The notes: generated by a model from the sequence alone, not told the origin. Numbered from the stretch's first letter, positions 1 through 4,704 are shown. The stretch: 6,023 nucleotides of DNA from Nanobdellota archaeon (GCA_030704765.1 JAUYDD010000225.1:1-6023); one strand, 5' to 3'. Translations and numbers: made by a program.

Positions 1-15
1 TTGCATTCAATTTCC

Positions 16-90
16 GAGCACAAGAAAATTGTTTTATGCAATTTTCTGTGCAGAAAATTCTTCTGAAAGAATTTTCATGCATCCTAAAAA
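16..90 (-). repeat. Inverted copy of the hairpin-repeat block at 1279-1349
   Basis: Read on the minus strand, this segment matches 1279-1349 on the plus strand. Positions 79-90 match the 12-nt block TTTTTAGGATGC at 1279-1290. Positions 41-69 are an exact 29-nt reverse complement of 1300-1328. Positions 16-29 match 1336-1349. It contains two hairpins: 18-31 with 39-51 (14-nt and 13-nt arms, one extra A on one arm) and 54-62 with 67-75 (9 bp, loop CTGA). The 18-51 hairpin has the same single bulge as the right copy at 1318-1347, although the inner base pairs differ (AATTG/CAATT against AATCT/AGATT). The copy continues past the left edge of the window. What it does is unknown. Confidence 0.85.
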
Positions 91-105
91 TTTCCGAATC
101 AGAAA

Positions 106-205
106 AATCGCCGATCAAACTCCATCCTTCAGGATGGAGTAAGCGATTACTTCAAAATCTCTAAAAGATTTTGAATGTTCCAAAAAATCTTATGAAAGAT
201 TTTTT
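106..205. repeat. Run of three strong hairpins left of the lipoprotein gene
   Basis: Three back-to-back palindromes lie here. Positions 119-127 pair with 132-140 (9 bp, loop TTCA, which is TGAA on the other strand), and the short arms AATCGC (106-111) and GCGATT (143-148) can extend that stem around an internal loop. Positions 151-160 pair with 166-175 (10 bp, loop CTAAA). Positions 182-191 pair with 196-205 (10 bp, loop ATGA). All three stems are perfect. They look like variable modules of the same repeat system that fills 1191-1803, here probably in inverted orientation because they adjoin the inverted copy at 16-90. No coding sequence is visible in 1-290. A role as transcription terminators is possible but the T tracts are not convincing in a genome this AT-rich. 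Confidence 0.75.
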
Positions 206-294
206 TGATTTCAAGAAATTTTTTTGATATTAAGTGTGTTCCACCAAATCCCTGGTTATTTCACTACTGAAAGTTACAAAATTAAACAAAAAGA

Positions 295-302
295 TTTTAA
301 TA
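295..302 (+). promoter_or_regulatory. Archaeal TATA box for the lipoprotein gene
   Basis: TTTTAATA is centred about 26 bp upstream of the ATG at 324 and is preceded by an A-rich stretch that could serve as the BRE. This is the spacing expected for an archaeal promoter driving a leaderless transcript. It supports 324 as the start in place of the upstream in-frame ATG at 234. Confidence 0.5.
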
Positions 303-323
303 TGCCTCTGCCTAATATATATT

Positions 324-932
324 ATGAAAACAAATTGTCTGACTGCAATTTTATCTTCTGCAATATTGATTCCTGTTATTTCTGGATGCACTGGTGAAGT
401 AAAAGTAGAAACTCAAAAAAAACCTTCTATAGAATCAAAAGTAGAACGAGCTAATCCTTTAGAAAATTGTGAAGCTTATGAAATAGATCCAGGTAAATAT
501 AGTTTTTTTGTTGAAACTGATGCTGTATGTTTTATTCCTTTTAAAACTATAGATTTTCCAGAAGGAAGGATTTATTTTAAAAGATTAGACCCAAAAAATT
601 CCTTTAATAAACCATTAAGATTATCAAAAGATTCTTTTATGAATCAATATACTTTAGAATTAGGAAAATATGAAATATGGGTAGAAAATAATGGTTTTTT
701 TGCTCCTGTTGATAAACTGATTCCAAATAAAGAAGCATATGATGAAAAAGTTGCTAAAATAAAAATACACAATCGTGAACCACTTAAAGAATCACCAAAT
801 CAAGAACAAAATGAAAAAGCTCCATTGCCTCCTGCACTTCCTATAGCTCCAGCACCAACGCCAGAGTTACCTCCAGCACCATCACCAGCACCTGGGTTGC
901 CACTAGCACCTAAATATGATTCTTCTGCATGA
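324..932 (+). CDS. Predicted lipoprotein with a Pro/Ala-rich tail
   Basis: I do not recognise a named family. From the ATG at 324 the product is 202 residues. Residues 1-21 form a signal peptide ending in a lipobox (VISGC, Cys22), so the protein is probably lipid-anchored on the outer face of the membrane. Residues 50-150 form a compact, probably beta-rich domain with two more cysteines (Cys49, Cys69) that could form a disulfide, and a GKYEIWVENN stretch typical of small Ig-like or carboxypeptidase-regulatory-like folds (a weak guess). Residues 164-196 are a low-complexity Pro/Ala tail of the sort that spans or packs against a cell envelope. An in-frame ATG at 234 would add 30 residues and place the lipobox implausibly deep, and the TATA box at 295-302 fits 324. 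The gene stands alone between inverted hairpin repeats, so it may be cargo of, or simply trapped by, that repeat system. Confidence 0.75.
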   Translation: MKTNCLTAILSSAILIPVISGCTGEVKVETQKKPSIESKVERANPLENCEAYEIDPGKYSFFVETDAVCFIPFKTIDFPEGRIYFKRLDPKNSFNKPLRLSKDSFMNQYTLELGKYEIWVENNGFFAPVDKLIPNKEAYDEKVAKIKIHNREPLKESPNQEQNEKAPLPPALPIAPAPTPELPPAPSPAPGLPLAPKYDSSA

Positions 933-1190
933 ATAAAATTAGATAGCCTTTCTTAAAAAATATATTAAACTATAATAGGATTATATCAAAGTTAAACACT
1001 AGATATATATTGTTATGGATAACTGCGTTGGTTATGTCTCAGTATAGTGCAGTTATACAGATAGAGAACTGCAAAATATATGTAACATAAGCTACGCAGT
1101 TCTCTATATCTTCATATGTTTGAAGATGTTTCAATAATGCAAGAGAGGAGTATCTTAATCAATGATTTAACTATTAATAAGGATTTCATT
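933..1190. other. Non-coding stretch with two long hairpins
   Basis: No convincing ORF is present. Positions 1019-1026 (ATAACTGC) pair with 1049-1056 (8 bp, 22-nt loop). Positions 1061-1072 pair with 1096-1107 (12 bp, perfect), and the loop ends in TGTAACATAAGCTAC. A 16-nt motif TGTAACATnnGCTACG spanning 1081-1096 recurs at 5959-5974 inside an unrelated stem. The two neighbouring stems share ACTGC/GCAGT. A smaller hairpin, ATCTTC/GAAGAT, lies at 1108-1127. The rest of the stretch is AT-rich and featureless. This may be a small structured RNA or another member of the hairpin repeat family. Confidence 0.6.
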
Positions 1191-1290
1191 AATCAAAAAA
1201 ACAATCCACCACACCCTAAAGGTTTTTTGCCACAGCTAAAAAATCGCCTGCTGGCGAGTGTGGTTTGATTGGCCCTTGTTTTTAGGATGC
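1191..1290 (+). repeat. Direct repeat module, copy 1 (other copy 5842-5943)
   Basis: Positions 1206-1290 match 5860-5943 with only three differences (two substitutions and one indel), and a 15-nt block upstream, AATCAAAAAAACAAT, is also shared. The module can fold into a branched structure. ACCACAC (1208-1214) pairs with GTGTGGT (1258-1264) and encloses two hairpins: 1221-1230 with 1235-1245 (T-rich stem, loop CACA) and CGCC/GGCG at 1245-1256 with loop TGCT. It ends in the block TTTTTAGGATGC, which also occurs inverted at 79-90. One substitution and the indel lie in the tip of the T-rich hairpin and leave it foldable. It is non-coding in all frames as far as I can see. Confidence 0.9.
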
Positions 1291-1347
1291 GCACAAAAAC
1301 TTTCAGAAGAATTTTCTGCACAGAAAATCTAAAAGATTTTCTTGTGC
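1291..1347 (+). repeat. Bulged hairpin block, present here and inverted at 18-79, absent at 5943
   Basis: The core is a stem of GCACAGAAAATCT (1318-1330) and a 14-nt partner (1334-1347), with one unpaired base and a loop AAA. The inverted copy at 18-51 keeps the bulge and the GCACA end but has different inner pairs. In the second repeat locus, GGATGC (ending at 5943) is followed directly by the next stem, so this whole block is missing there. That suggests the block is a separable module. Confidence 0.75.
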
Positions 1348-1518
1348 TCAGAAATTAAAACAAACTAACATCCACATGTCAAGAACCATGGAATAAATTC
1401 CATGGCGTGTTTGGTTCTTGAGCACCCCAAAAATTATTTTTGCTTTCTACATATTAAAATAAGTAAGGTACGCAAAAAATAATTTTGCTGGTCTCAAAAT
1501 ATGTGGTTTAATTTCTGA
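1348..1518 (+). repeat. Nested palindrome unit A
   Basis: An outer stem TCAGAAATTAAA (1348-1359) pairs perfectly with 1507-1518. Inside it CCACAT (1372-1377) pairs with ATGTGG (1501-1506). Inside that are two hairpins. The first has an outer arm CAAGAAC (1380-1386) with GTTCTTG (1414-1420) and an inner arm CCATGGAA/TTCCATGG (1386-1393/1398-1405) with loop TAAA. The second is an AT-rich stem (1430-1443 with 1472-1486, one unpaired base) capped by a small irregular hairpin with loop TAAA (1455-1458). The outer stem is homologous in position to the one at 5943-5958/5995-6010 but has a different sequence on both arms. Confidence 0.8.
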
Positions 1519-1520
1519 CA

Positions 1521-1757
1521 TCACCAAATCCCTGATAGGATTTGTACCCACATGTCAAGAACTCTGGATTGAAATCCAGAGTGTAAGTTCTTGAGCATGA
1601 TCCAAAATTCCTTTGCTATCTATGGACTAAAGTCACATAGCGTGCGCAAAGAGAATTTTGGACATGTCAAGAACTTTATTTAATTCAAGGAGTTTTTGAT
1701 CACCATCAGAAATTTCCTGAAAAATTTCTGAGGCCTAAATGTGTGGGTTTGTAGTGG
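1521..1757 (+). repeat. Nested palindrome unit B (long version of the element at 5680-5730)
   Basis: The ends match 5680-5730: a 7-bp hairpin (CAAATCC 1525-1531 with GGATTTG 1538-1544), then ACCCACA, and at the far end GTGTGGGTTTGTAGTGG (1741-1757), identical to 5714-5730. At the second locus the two ACCCACA/TGTGGGT arms are separated by only a few bases. Here about 190 bases lie between them, holding four hairpins: 1561-1569/1574-1582 (loop TGAA, within an outer CAAGAAC/GTTCTTG stem), a bulged stem 1602-1616/1646-1661 capped by a TAAA-loop hairpin (1620-1640), 1668-1676/1691-1699 (one G-T pair), and 1707-1716/1723-1732 (10 bp). The 12-mer CATGTCAAGAAC occurs at 1551 and 1663, and also at 1375 in unit A. 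Confidence 0.8.
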
Positions 1758-1763
1758 ATTCCT

Positions 1764-1803
1764 AAAAATCCTTTAGATTTTTTCAGTGGTGAGACTGAAA
1801 AAA
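1764..1803 (+). repeat. Two mutually exclusive hairpins
   Basis: AAAAATC (1764-1770) can pair with GATTTTT (1776-1782). Alternatively TTTTTTCAGT (1778-1787) can pair perfectly with ACTGAAAAAA (1794-1803, 10 bp, loop GGTGAG). The two share bases 1778-1782, so only one can form at a time. This resembles an attenuator-like switch but could be chance in AT-rich repeat DNA. Confidence 0.5.
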
Positions 1804-1820
1804 CAAAGCAAGAGCTTTGT
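1798..1820 (-). terminator. Probable terminator of the minus-strand operon
   Basis: Read on the minus strand, ACAAAGC (1820-1814) pairs with GCTTTGT (1809-1803) around a TCTT loop and is followed by a run of Ts (1802-1798). It lies about 30 bp past the stop codon of the last operon gene. Archaeal termination relies mainly on the T tract, so the hairpin may be incidental. Confidence 0.5.
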
Positions 1821-1850
1821 CCTCTGTCTAAAGACAGAGGTTTATTTTTT
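1821..1850 (+). terminator. Hairpin plus T tract, plus-strand terminator candidate
   Basis: CCTCTGTC (1821-1828) and GACAGAGG (1833-1840) form a perfect 8-bp stem with loop TAAA, followed on the plus strand by TTTATTTTTT (1841-1850). The T tract overlaps the stop codon of the convergent methyltransferase gene. It would stop any transcript crossing the hairpin region 1191-1803 before it entered the operon as antisense. Confidence 0.55.
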
Positions 1851-2478
1851 ACTCTGTATTAATAATCTCAATTCTCCTGAAAACATCGAAAAAACCAAGA
1901 TTTTTCACTTTATCAATTTTTAATCCAGCTTTATTTATATTTTCAATAGTCTTTCTATTGACATTGAATCTGAATAATGTTTTTGTTATAGGATTATGAA
2001 TATGTTCAAAAAATGCAATTATTTTATAATTGCTGAGCATATGTTCTAACATTAAAATTTTTCCTTTTTTCTTACAGACTTGTTTCATTTCTCTTAATAC
2101 TTTAACAGGGTCTGGAACTGAACAAAGTACAAATGTACAGACAACATAATCAAAACTATTGTCTTTAAATTCAAGTTTTTGTGCATCCATTTGCATTAAA
2201 GTAATATTTGGATTATTCAACTTTGTTAAACGAATCTTTGCTTTTTTAAGCATCTTTGGGCTAAGGTCTATTCCAATTACTTCTGCATTTTTATCATAAT
2301 AAGATAAATTTTTTCCAGTTCCAACTCCTACTTCAAGTATTTTTCCTTTTAGATTAGACAATAAGTCTTTTCTCCATCTGCTAAACTTATATTTTTCCAT
2401 ACTGCCTTCAAGTAAATCATAAAACCTTGAAAATCGATCGTATTTTTTCTGAACAATTTGAGTTTGTTTATCTAACAT
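1849..2478 (-). CDS. Class I SAM-dependent methyltransferase, UbiE-like (Methyltransf_11)
   Basis: A 209-residue Rossmann-fold methyltransferase. The glycine-rich SAM loop is ILEVGVGTGKN (residues 47-57), the acidic ribose-binding strand is GIDLS (69-73), the adenine-side motif is MDAQKLEF (97-104), and motif IV is FDYVVCTFVLCSVPDP (109-124). The N-terminal YDRFSRFYDLLEGSMEKYKFSRWR is the usual lid of UbiE/phospholipid-methyltransferase-like enzymes. The C-terminal NRKTIENINKAGL (174-186) is also typical. The substrate cannot be told from sequence; small lipids, quinones or metalloids are possible for the superfamily. There is no conserved Cys triad that would make it a clear arsenite methyltransferase, although Cys114, Cys119 and Cys135 are present. 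It is the last operon gene, 15 bp after its neighbour, with no clear ribosome binding site. A TTTAAAAA stretch about 26 bp upstream (near 2504) could be an internal promoter for a leaderless message. Confidence 0.9.
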   Translation of the reverse strand: MLDKQTQIVQKKYDRFSRFYDLLEGSMEKYKFSRWRKDLLSNLKGKILEVGVGTGKNLSYYDKNAEVIGIDLSPKMLKKAKIRLTKLNNPNITLMQMDAQKLEFKDNSFDYVVCTFVLCSVPDPVKVLREMKQVCKKKGKILMLEHMLSNYKIIAFFEHIHNPITKTLFRFNVNRKTIENINKAGLKIDKVKNLGFFDVFRRIEIINTE

Positions 2479-2493
2479 TTTATTTATCTTTCA

Positions 2494-3135
2494 TCATAAT
2501 TTTTTAAATACATTCCAAATAAAACTTTGAGTTGTATTAAATGGAGTGTTATGTATCTCTTCAAAACTCTTGATATATTCAAATCCCTTATTAAATATTT
2601 TTCTTATAGAGTCCTCAGAATATTGTTTAGTATCTAATCCGCTGCATTTTTTAGGTCCTTTAAGCGAGAATGTTGCGATAATTAAATATCCAGCAGGTTT
2701 TAAAAACCTATTAACTGATTCTATATATTTTTTAATATCTTCTTCAGAAATTAAAAAATGAAAAAGAGCACGGTCATGCCAAATATCAAATTTTTCATTT
2801 GTTTTAAACTCCTTAATATCTGAATTAATCCAGTTTATTGTTTTTGATTTTTCATTAAGTCTTTGTTTTGATTTTTCTAATGCTTTTAAAGAAATATCCA
2901 GCACAAATATATTTTTGAAGCCTAATTCAATAAGATTATCAACAAGGTTCGAATTTCCTCCTCCGACATCAATAATATAAGCATTTTTATCTGGATCAAC
3001 AGATTGTATTAAATCAATTGAGGTCTTTGGACTCTCCTGATACCAGCTTACTTCATTAAAATTTTTTAAATTATAAATATTTTCCCAGTGTTTTTTTGAA
3101 AAATTTTTATCTCCTAGACATTCATTATTTTGCAT
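2494..3135 (-). CDS. Class I SAM-dependent methyltransferase, TPMT/TehB-like
   Basis: 213 residues. The SAM loop is IIDVGGGNS (54-62), with VLDIS (78-82) binding the ribose and SDIKEF (105-110) on the adenine side. The N-terminal KKHWENIYNLKNFNEVSWYQ (14-33) and the WHDRALFHFL signature (119-128) mark a subfamily commonly annotated as small-molecule methyltransferases near thiopurine methyltransferase and TehB. A KKCSGLDTKQYS stretch (162-173) contains a cysteine that, from memory, is characteristic of this subfamily. It may methylate a thiol, selenium, tellurium or other soft nucleophile; this is inferred from the family neighbourhood and the metal-linked operon. Its start overlaps the end of the DUF302 gene by 11 bp, with a GGAG (3149-3146) 10 nt upstream of the ATG. 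It is clearly a different subfamily from the next gene, not a recent duplicate. Confidence 0.88.
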   Translation of the reverse strand: MQNNECLGDKNFSKKHWENIYNLKNFNEVSWYQESPKTSIDLIQSVDPDKNAYIIDVGGGNSNLVDNLIELGFKNIFVLDISLKALEKSKQRLNEKSKTINWINSDIKEFKTNEKFDIWHDRALFHFLISEEDIKKYIESVNRFLKPAGYLIIATFSLKGPKKCSGLDTKQYSEDSIRKIFNKGFEYIKSFEEIHNTPFNTTQSFIWNVFKKL

Positions 3136-3523
3136 TATCTATAATCTCCTTGATATCTTTCTCTACTTCTTCTGCATCTTTTTTGCTTACTTCTGGAAAG
3201 AATTGAGAAATCATCGTAGGTTTCATCCCAACAATTTTTGTCTTTCCATTTTCTTCCAGAACATTGATTTTGCATGGCATACAAAGAGAAATTAATCTGT
3301 TCTTGTTCAAGAATTGGTTTGCATATTTTCCAGAGCATATTTCAATGATTTTCAATGGCTTCTGTGTAAATCCTTTTGCAGCCAATCTCTCTTTTACATC
3401 ATAAATTTGGAATAATGTCCAACCTCTTTGTTCAACTGCTTTCAGCACTGAAACAACCGCCTCATCAAAATTATTTCCAGTTTCAACAATATATGCAAAA
3501 TCTGTTATTTTCATAGTTTTCAC
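3125..3523 (-). CDS. DUF302 family protein
   Basis: 132 residues, the usual length of a single DUF302 domain. The matching features are an N-terminal segment with the amphipathic FDEAVVSVLKAVEQRGW (19-35), then KIIEICSGKYANQFL (58-72), and LISLCMPCKINVLEENGKTKI (77-97). The cysteine pair in CMPC (Cys81, Cys84) and Cys63 could bind a metal or heme, or form a redox pair; DUF302 proteins have no settled function. The GTG at 3523 directly abuts the stop codon of the upstream gene, and an ATG three codons in (3514) is an equally possible start. The gene is translationally tied to both neighbours, so it probably works with the membrane proteins upstream and the methyltransferases downstream. Confidence 0.88.
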   Translation of the reverse strand: MKTMKITDFAYIVETGNNFDEAVVSVLKAVEQRGWTLFQIYDVKERLAAKGFTQKPLKIIEICSGKYANQFLNKNRLISLCMPCKINVLEENGKTKIVGMKPTMISQFFPEVSKKDAEEVEKDIKEIIDNAK

Positions 3524-3769
3524 TCATTTTTTCCTTGTATTATCATCTTGTAATTGTTTAATTAACCAAAAAATAAATAAAACCAGTGCTACTAAAATTA
3601 AGGTCATAAATAAAAACCCAAAAATCCACATAGACCCAAATCCAAAACCTCCCATCATACCTCCGAATCCTCCACCACCCATCATCCCACCAAAACCAAA
3701 CATTCCTAGAAGTAAGAACACAGCCATAGTAATTATTATTCCATTCAATAAATTATTATCTTCTTTCAT
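3524..3769 (-). CDS. Small Gly/Met-rich membrane protein
   Basis: 81 residues with two hydrophobic segments (about 9-26 and 48-70) joined by a Gly/Met/Phe-rich linker containing repeated FGGMMGG (27-45). The end LIKQLQDDNTRKK is basic and probably cytoplasmic. The shape resembles the short Met/Gly-rich membrane proteins, often carrying a SHOCT tail, found beside copper or silver genes in bacteria, but no SHOCT domain is present here. Methionine thioethers are soft-metal ligands, so Cu(I) or Ag(I) binding is plausible but unproven. GGAGG (3785-3781) lies 11 nt upstream of the ATG, 2 bp after the previous stop codon. Confidence 0.75.
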   Translation of the reverse strand: MKEDNNLLNGIIITMAVFLLLGMFGFGGMMGGGGFGGMMGGFGFGSMWIFGFLFMTLILVALVLFIFWLIKQLQDDNTRKK

Positions 3770-3771
3770 TT

Positions 3772-4302
3772 TTATCGTTTCCTCCTTTTTTGTTTTATAT
3801 TGTTCCTTGATTTATTAATTATCAAAATTATTATCAAAATTATTATCAAAATTATAACAATAACAACAAGAGTTAATATGATATAAAAAAACATTTGAAA
3901 TCCAAAAAAATTGTTTTGATAAGTAGTATTATTATTTTGAGGAGTTTGATAATAATTGTTTCCCATCATGCCTCTTCCTGCCATCATGCCTCCTCCCATC
4001 ATTCCATAACTGTTTTCATTACAATAGATTTTTCTAGCAATACTAATATGAACTTGTTTTAATGATTCAGAACCTTCACCACCCATCATTCTATCCATTA
4101 ATTCATGTTCTTCCCCAAGGTGCATTTGCTCCATATAATAATCTCCGATTTCTTCAAGTTGCTCATTAGTAAGATTACTACAGCTAATCCCTGAATCAAT
4201 CAATTGTTTAGTTTTAGTAAAATTATGTTCATCTTCTTGAGCTACAACTAGGATATTGAGCAATACTACAAACAATAAGCTTAACATTATTATCTTTTTC
4301 AT
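3772..4302 (-). CDS. Secreted, membrane-anchored Met/His-containing protein
   Basis: 176 residues. Residues 1-21 are a signal peptide. The conserved-looking domain (30-95) has Cys41 and Cys94, a likely disulfide pair, around LTNEQLEEIGDYYMEQM and HELMDRMMG. From memory this is a family seen in several archaea and candidate-phyla bacteria without an assigned function. Residues 100-114 are Gly/Met-rich (GMMGGGMMAGRGMMG), and residues 134-162 form one long hydrophobic helix followed by a strongly basic tail. The predicted topology is domain outside, tail inside. Met and His clusters suggest soft-metal binding (inference). The start codon overlaps the arsR stop codon (ATGA, 4302-4299) with AGGAG upstream. 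The helix is encoded by a 12-bp tandem repeat at 3818-3853. Confidence 0.75.
   Translation of the reverse strand: MKKIIMLSLLFVVLLNILVVAQEDEHNFTKTKQLIDSGISCSNLTNEQLEEIGDYYMEQMHLGEEHELMDRMMGGEGSESLKQVHISIARKIYCNENSYGMMGGGMMAGRGMMGNNYYQTPQNNNTTYQNNFFGFQMFFYIILTLVVIVIILIIILIIILIINKSRNNIKQKRRKR
3818..3853. repeat. Three tandem 12-bp units inside the transmembrane-helix codons
   Basis: ATTATCAAAATT is repeated three times without change (3818-3829, 3830-3841, 3842-3853). On the minus strand each unit encodes four residues of an ILII-type pattern in the membrane helix of the Met/His-containing protein. Because the unit is a multiple of three, slippage would lengthen or shorten the helix without a frameshift. 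Confidence 0.9.
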
Positions 4303-4619
4303 ATTTTTATCTCCTGAACAATTTTCTTATTATGGTCTATTTTTTTAATTAAAACTTCGCGGATTATATCAAACGCCTTTATAATTTTAGGGTCACTTAA
4401 TTTATAGCAAATATTTTTGCCAATTCTCTCTGAATTAACAATTCCTTTTGACTTCATAATTGACAAATGTTGAGAGATATTCGTTTGACTTAATTTTGAC
4501 TTATTCATAAGTTCTGTTACAGAAAGCTCTTTTTCTCTAAGAAGGTCTAAAATCTCTAATCTTATAGGATTTGAAAATACCTTACAAATTTCTGCATGTA
4601 AATTATATAACTCTTTCAT
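4299..4619 (-). CDS. ArsR/SmtB-family transcriptional repressor
   Basis: 106 residues, the normal length for the family. HAEICKVFSNPIRLEILDLL (8-27) is the classic first-helix signature. The helix-turn-helix is SVTELMNKSKLSQTNISQHLSIMKSKGIV (33-61), followed by a wing at SERIGKNICYKLSD (63-76). The ELCVC metal-binding motif of canonical ArsR/CadC is replaced by ELSVTEL, so the usual alpha-3 arsenic or cadmium site is missing. The remaining cysteines are Cys12 and Cys71, so sensing would need a different site, thiol chemistry, or a C-terminal site (His96). It heads the six-gene operon and starts 4 bp from a perfect palindrome, so autorepression is likely. The message is probably leaderless: TTTATATA lies about 26 bp upstream of the ATG. 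Confidence 0.93.
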   Translation of the reverse strand: MKELYNLHAEICKVFSNPIRLEILDLLREKELSVTELMNKSKLSQTNISQHLSIMKSKGIVNSERIGKNICYKLSDPKIIKAFDIIREVLIKKIDHNKKIVQEIKI

Positions 4620-4622
4620 ATG

Positions 4623-4644
4623 TATATTAGAATATTCTAATATA
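4623..4644. promoter_or_regulatory. Probable ArsR operator (22-bp perfect palindrome)
   Basis: The 22 bases here are an exact inverted repeat centred between 4633 and 4634 (half-site TATATTAGAAT). It sits between the arsR TATA box and its start codon, overlapping part of the TATA box, so a bound dimer would block preinitiation-complex assembly. The size and AT-rich dyad suit an ArsR-family operator. It is not placed to control the divergent membrane-protein gene directly if that gene uses its own TATA box at 4697. Confidence 0.8.
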
Positions 4645-4648
4645 TAAA
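4641..4648 (-). promoter_or_regulatory. TATA box of the arsR operon
   Basis: TTTATATA on the minus strand is centred about 26 bp upstream of the arsR ATG at 4619, which predicts a transcript starting at or next to the start codon. It overlaps the palindrome at 4623-4644. Confidence 0.7.
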
Positions 4649-4696
4649 TCTTATGAATCTAACTTCTATGTTTTTAAGAAAATCTATTCATAAAGC

Positions 4697-4704
4697 TTAT
4701 AAAG
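4697..4704 (+). promoter_or_regulatory. TATA box for the 7-TM protein gene
   Basis: TTATAAAG is centred about 27 bp before the ATG at 4728, the archaeal spacing for a leaderless message. It favours 4728 over the in-frame ATGs at 4653 and 4668. Confidence 0.6.

Noticed and set aside
234..323. Upstream start of the lipoprotein gene at 234
   Set aside because: It would put the lipobox at residue 52 behind a second hydrophobic stretch, and the TATA box at 295-302 lies inside it. The ATG at 324 gives a normal signal peptide.
1019..1107. tRNA gene
   Set aside because: The paired stems and a GTTGGTTATGTCTCAGTATAG-like stretch suggested a D-arm at first, but there is no T-arm consensus, anticodon arm or acceptor stem of the right size.
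1..1355. Complete insertion sequence bounded by the inverted repeats
   Set aside because: The only gene between the repeats is a predicted lipoprotein. There is no transposase, and the repeat ends are not at matching distances from any target-site duplication that I can see.
1348..1518. Integron attC sites with gene cassettes
   Set aside because: Structure-conserved palindromes with extrahelical bases resemble attC, but the GTTRRRY/RYYYAAC ends are absent, the palindromes are nested and clustered rather than one per gene, and no integrase is visible.
1191..1803. CRISPR array
   Set aside because: The repeated blocks are few, of unequal length and irregularly spaced, the intervening sequence is palindromic rather than spacer-like, and no cas gene is in the window.
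2546..2761. 71-residue plus-strand ORF
   Set aside because: It lies antisense within a well-supported methyltransferase gene and has no recognisable domain.
3135..3338. 67-residue minus-strand ORF
   Set aside because: It is an out-of-frame reading of the DUF302 gene, with a composition unlike a real protein.
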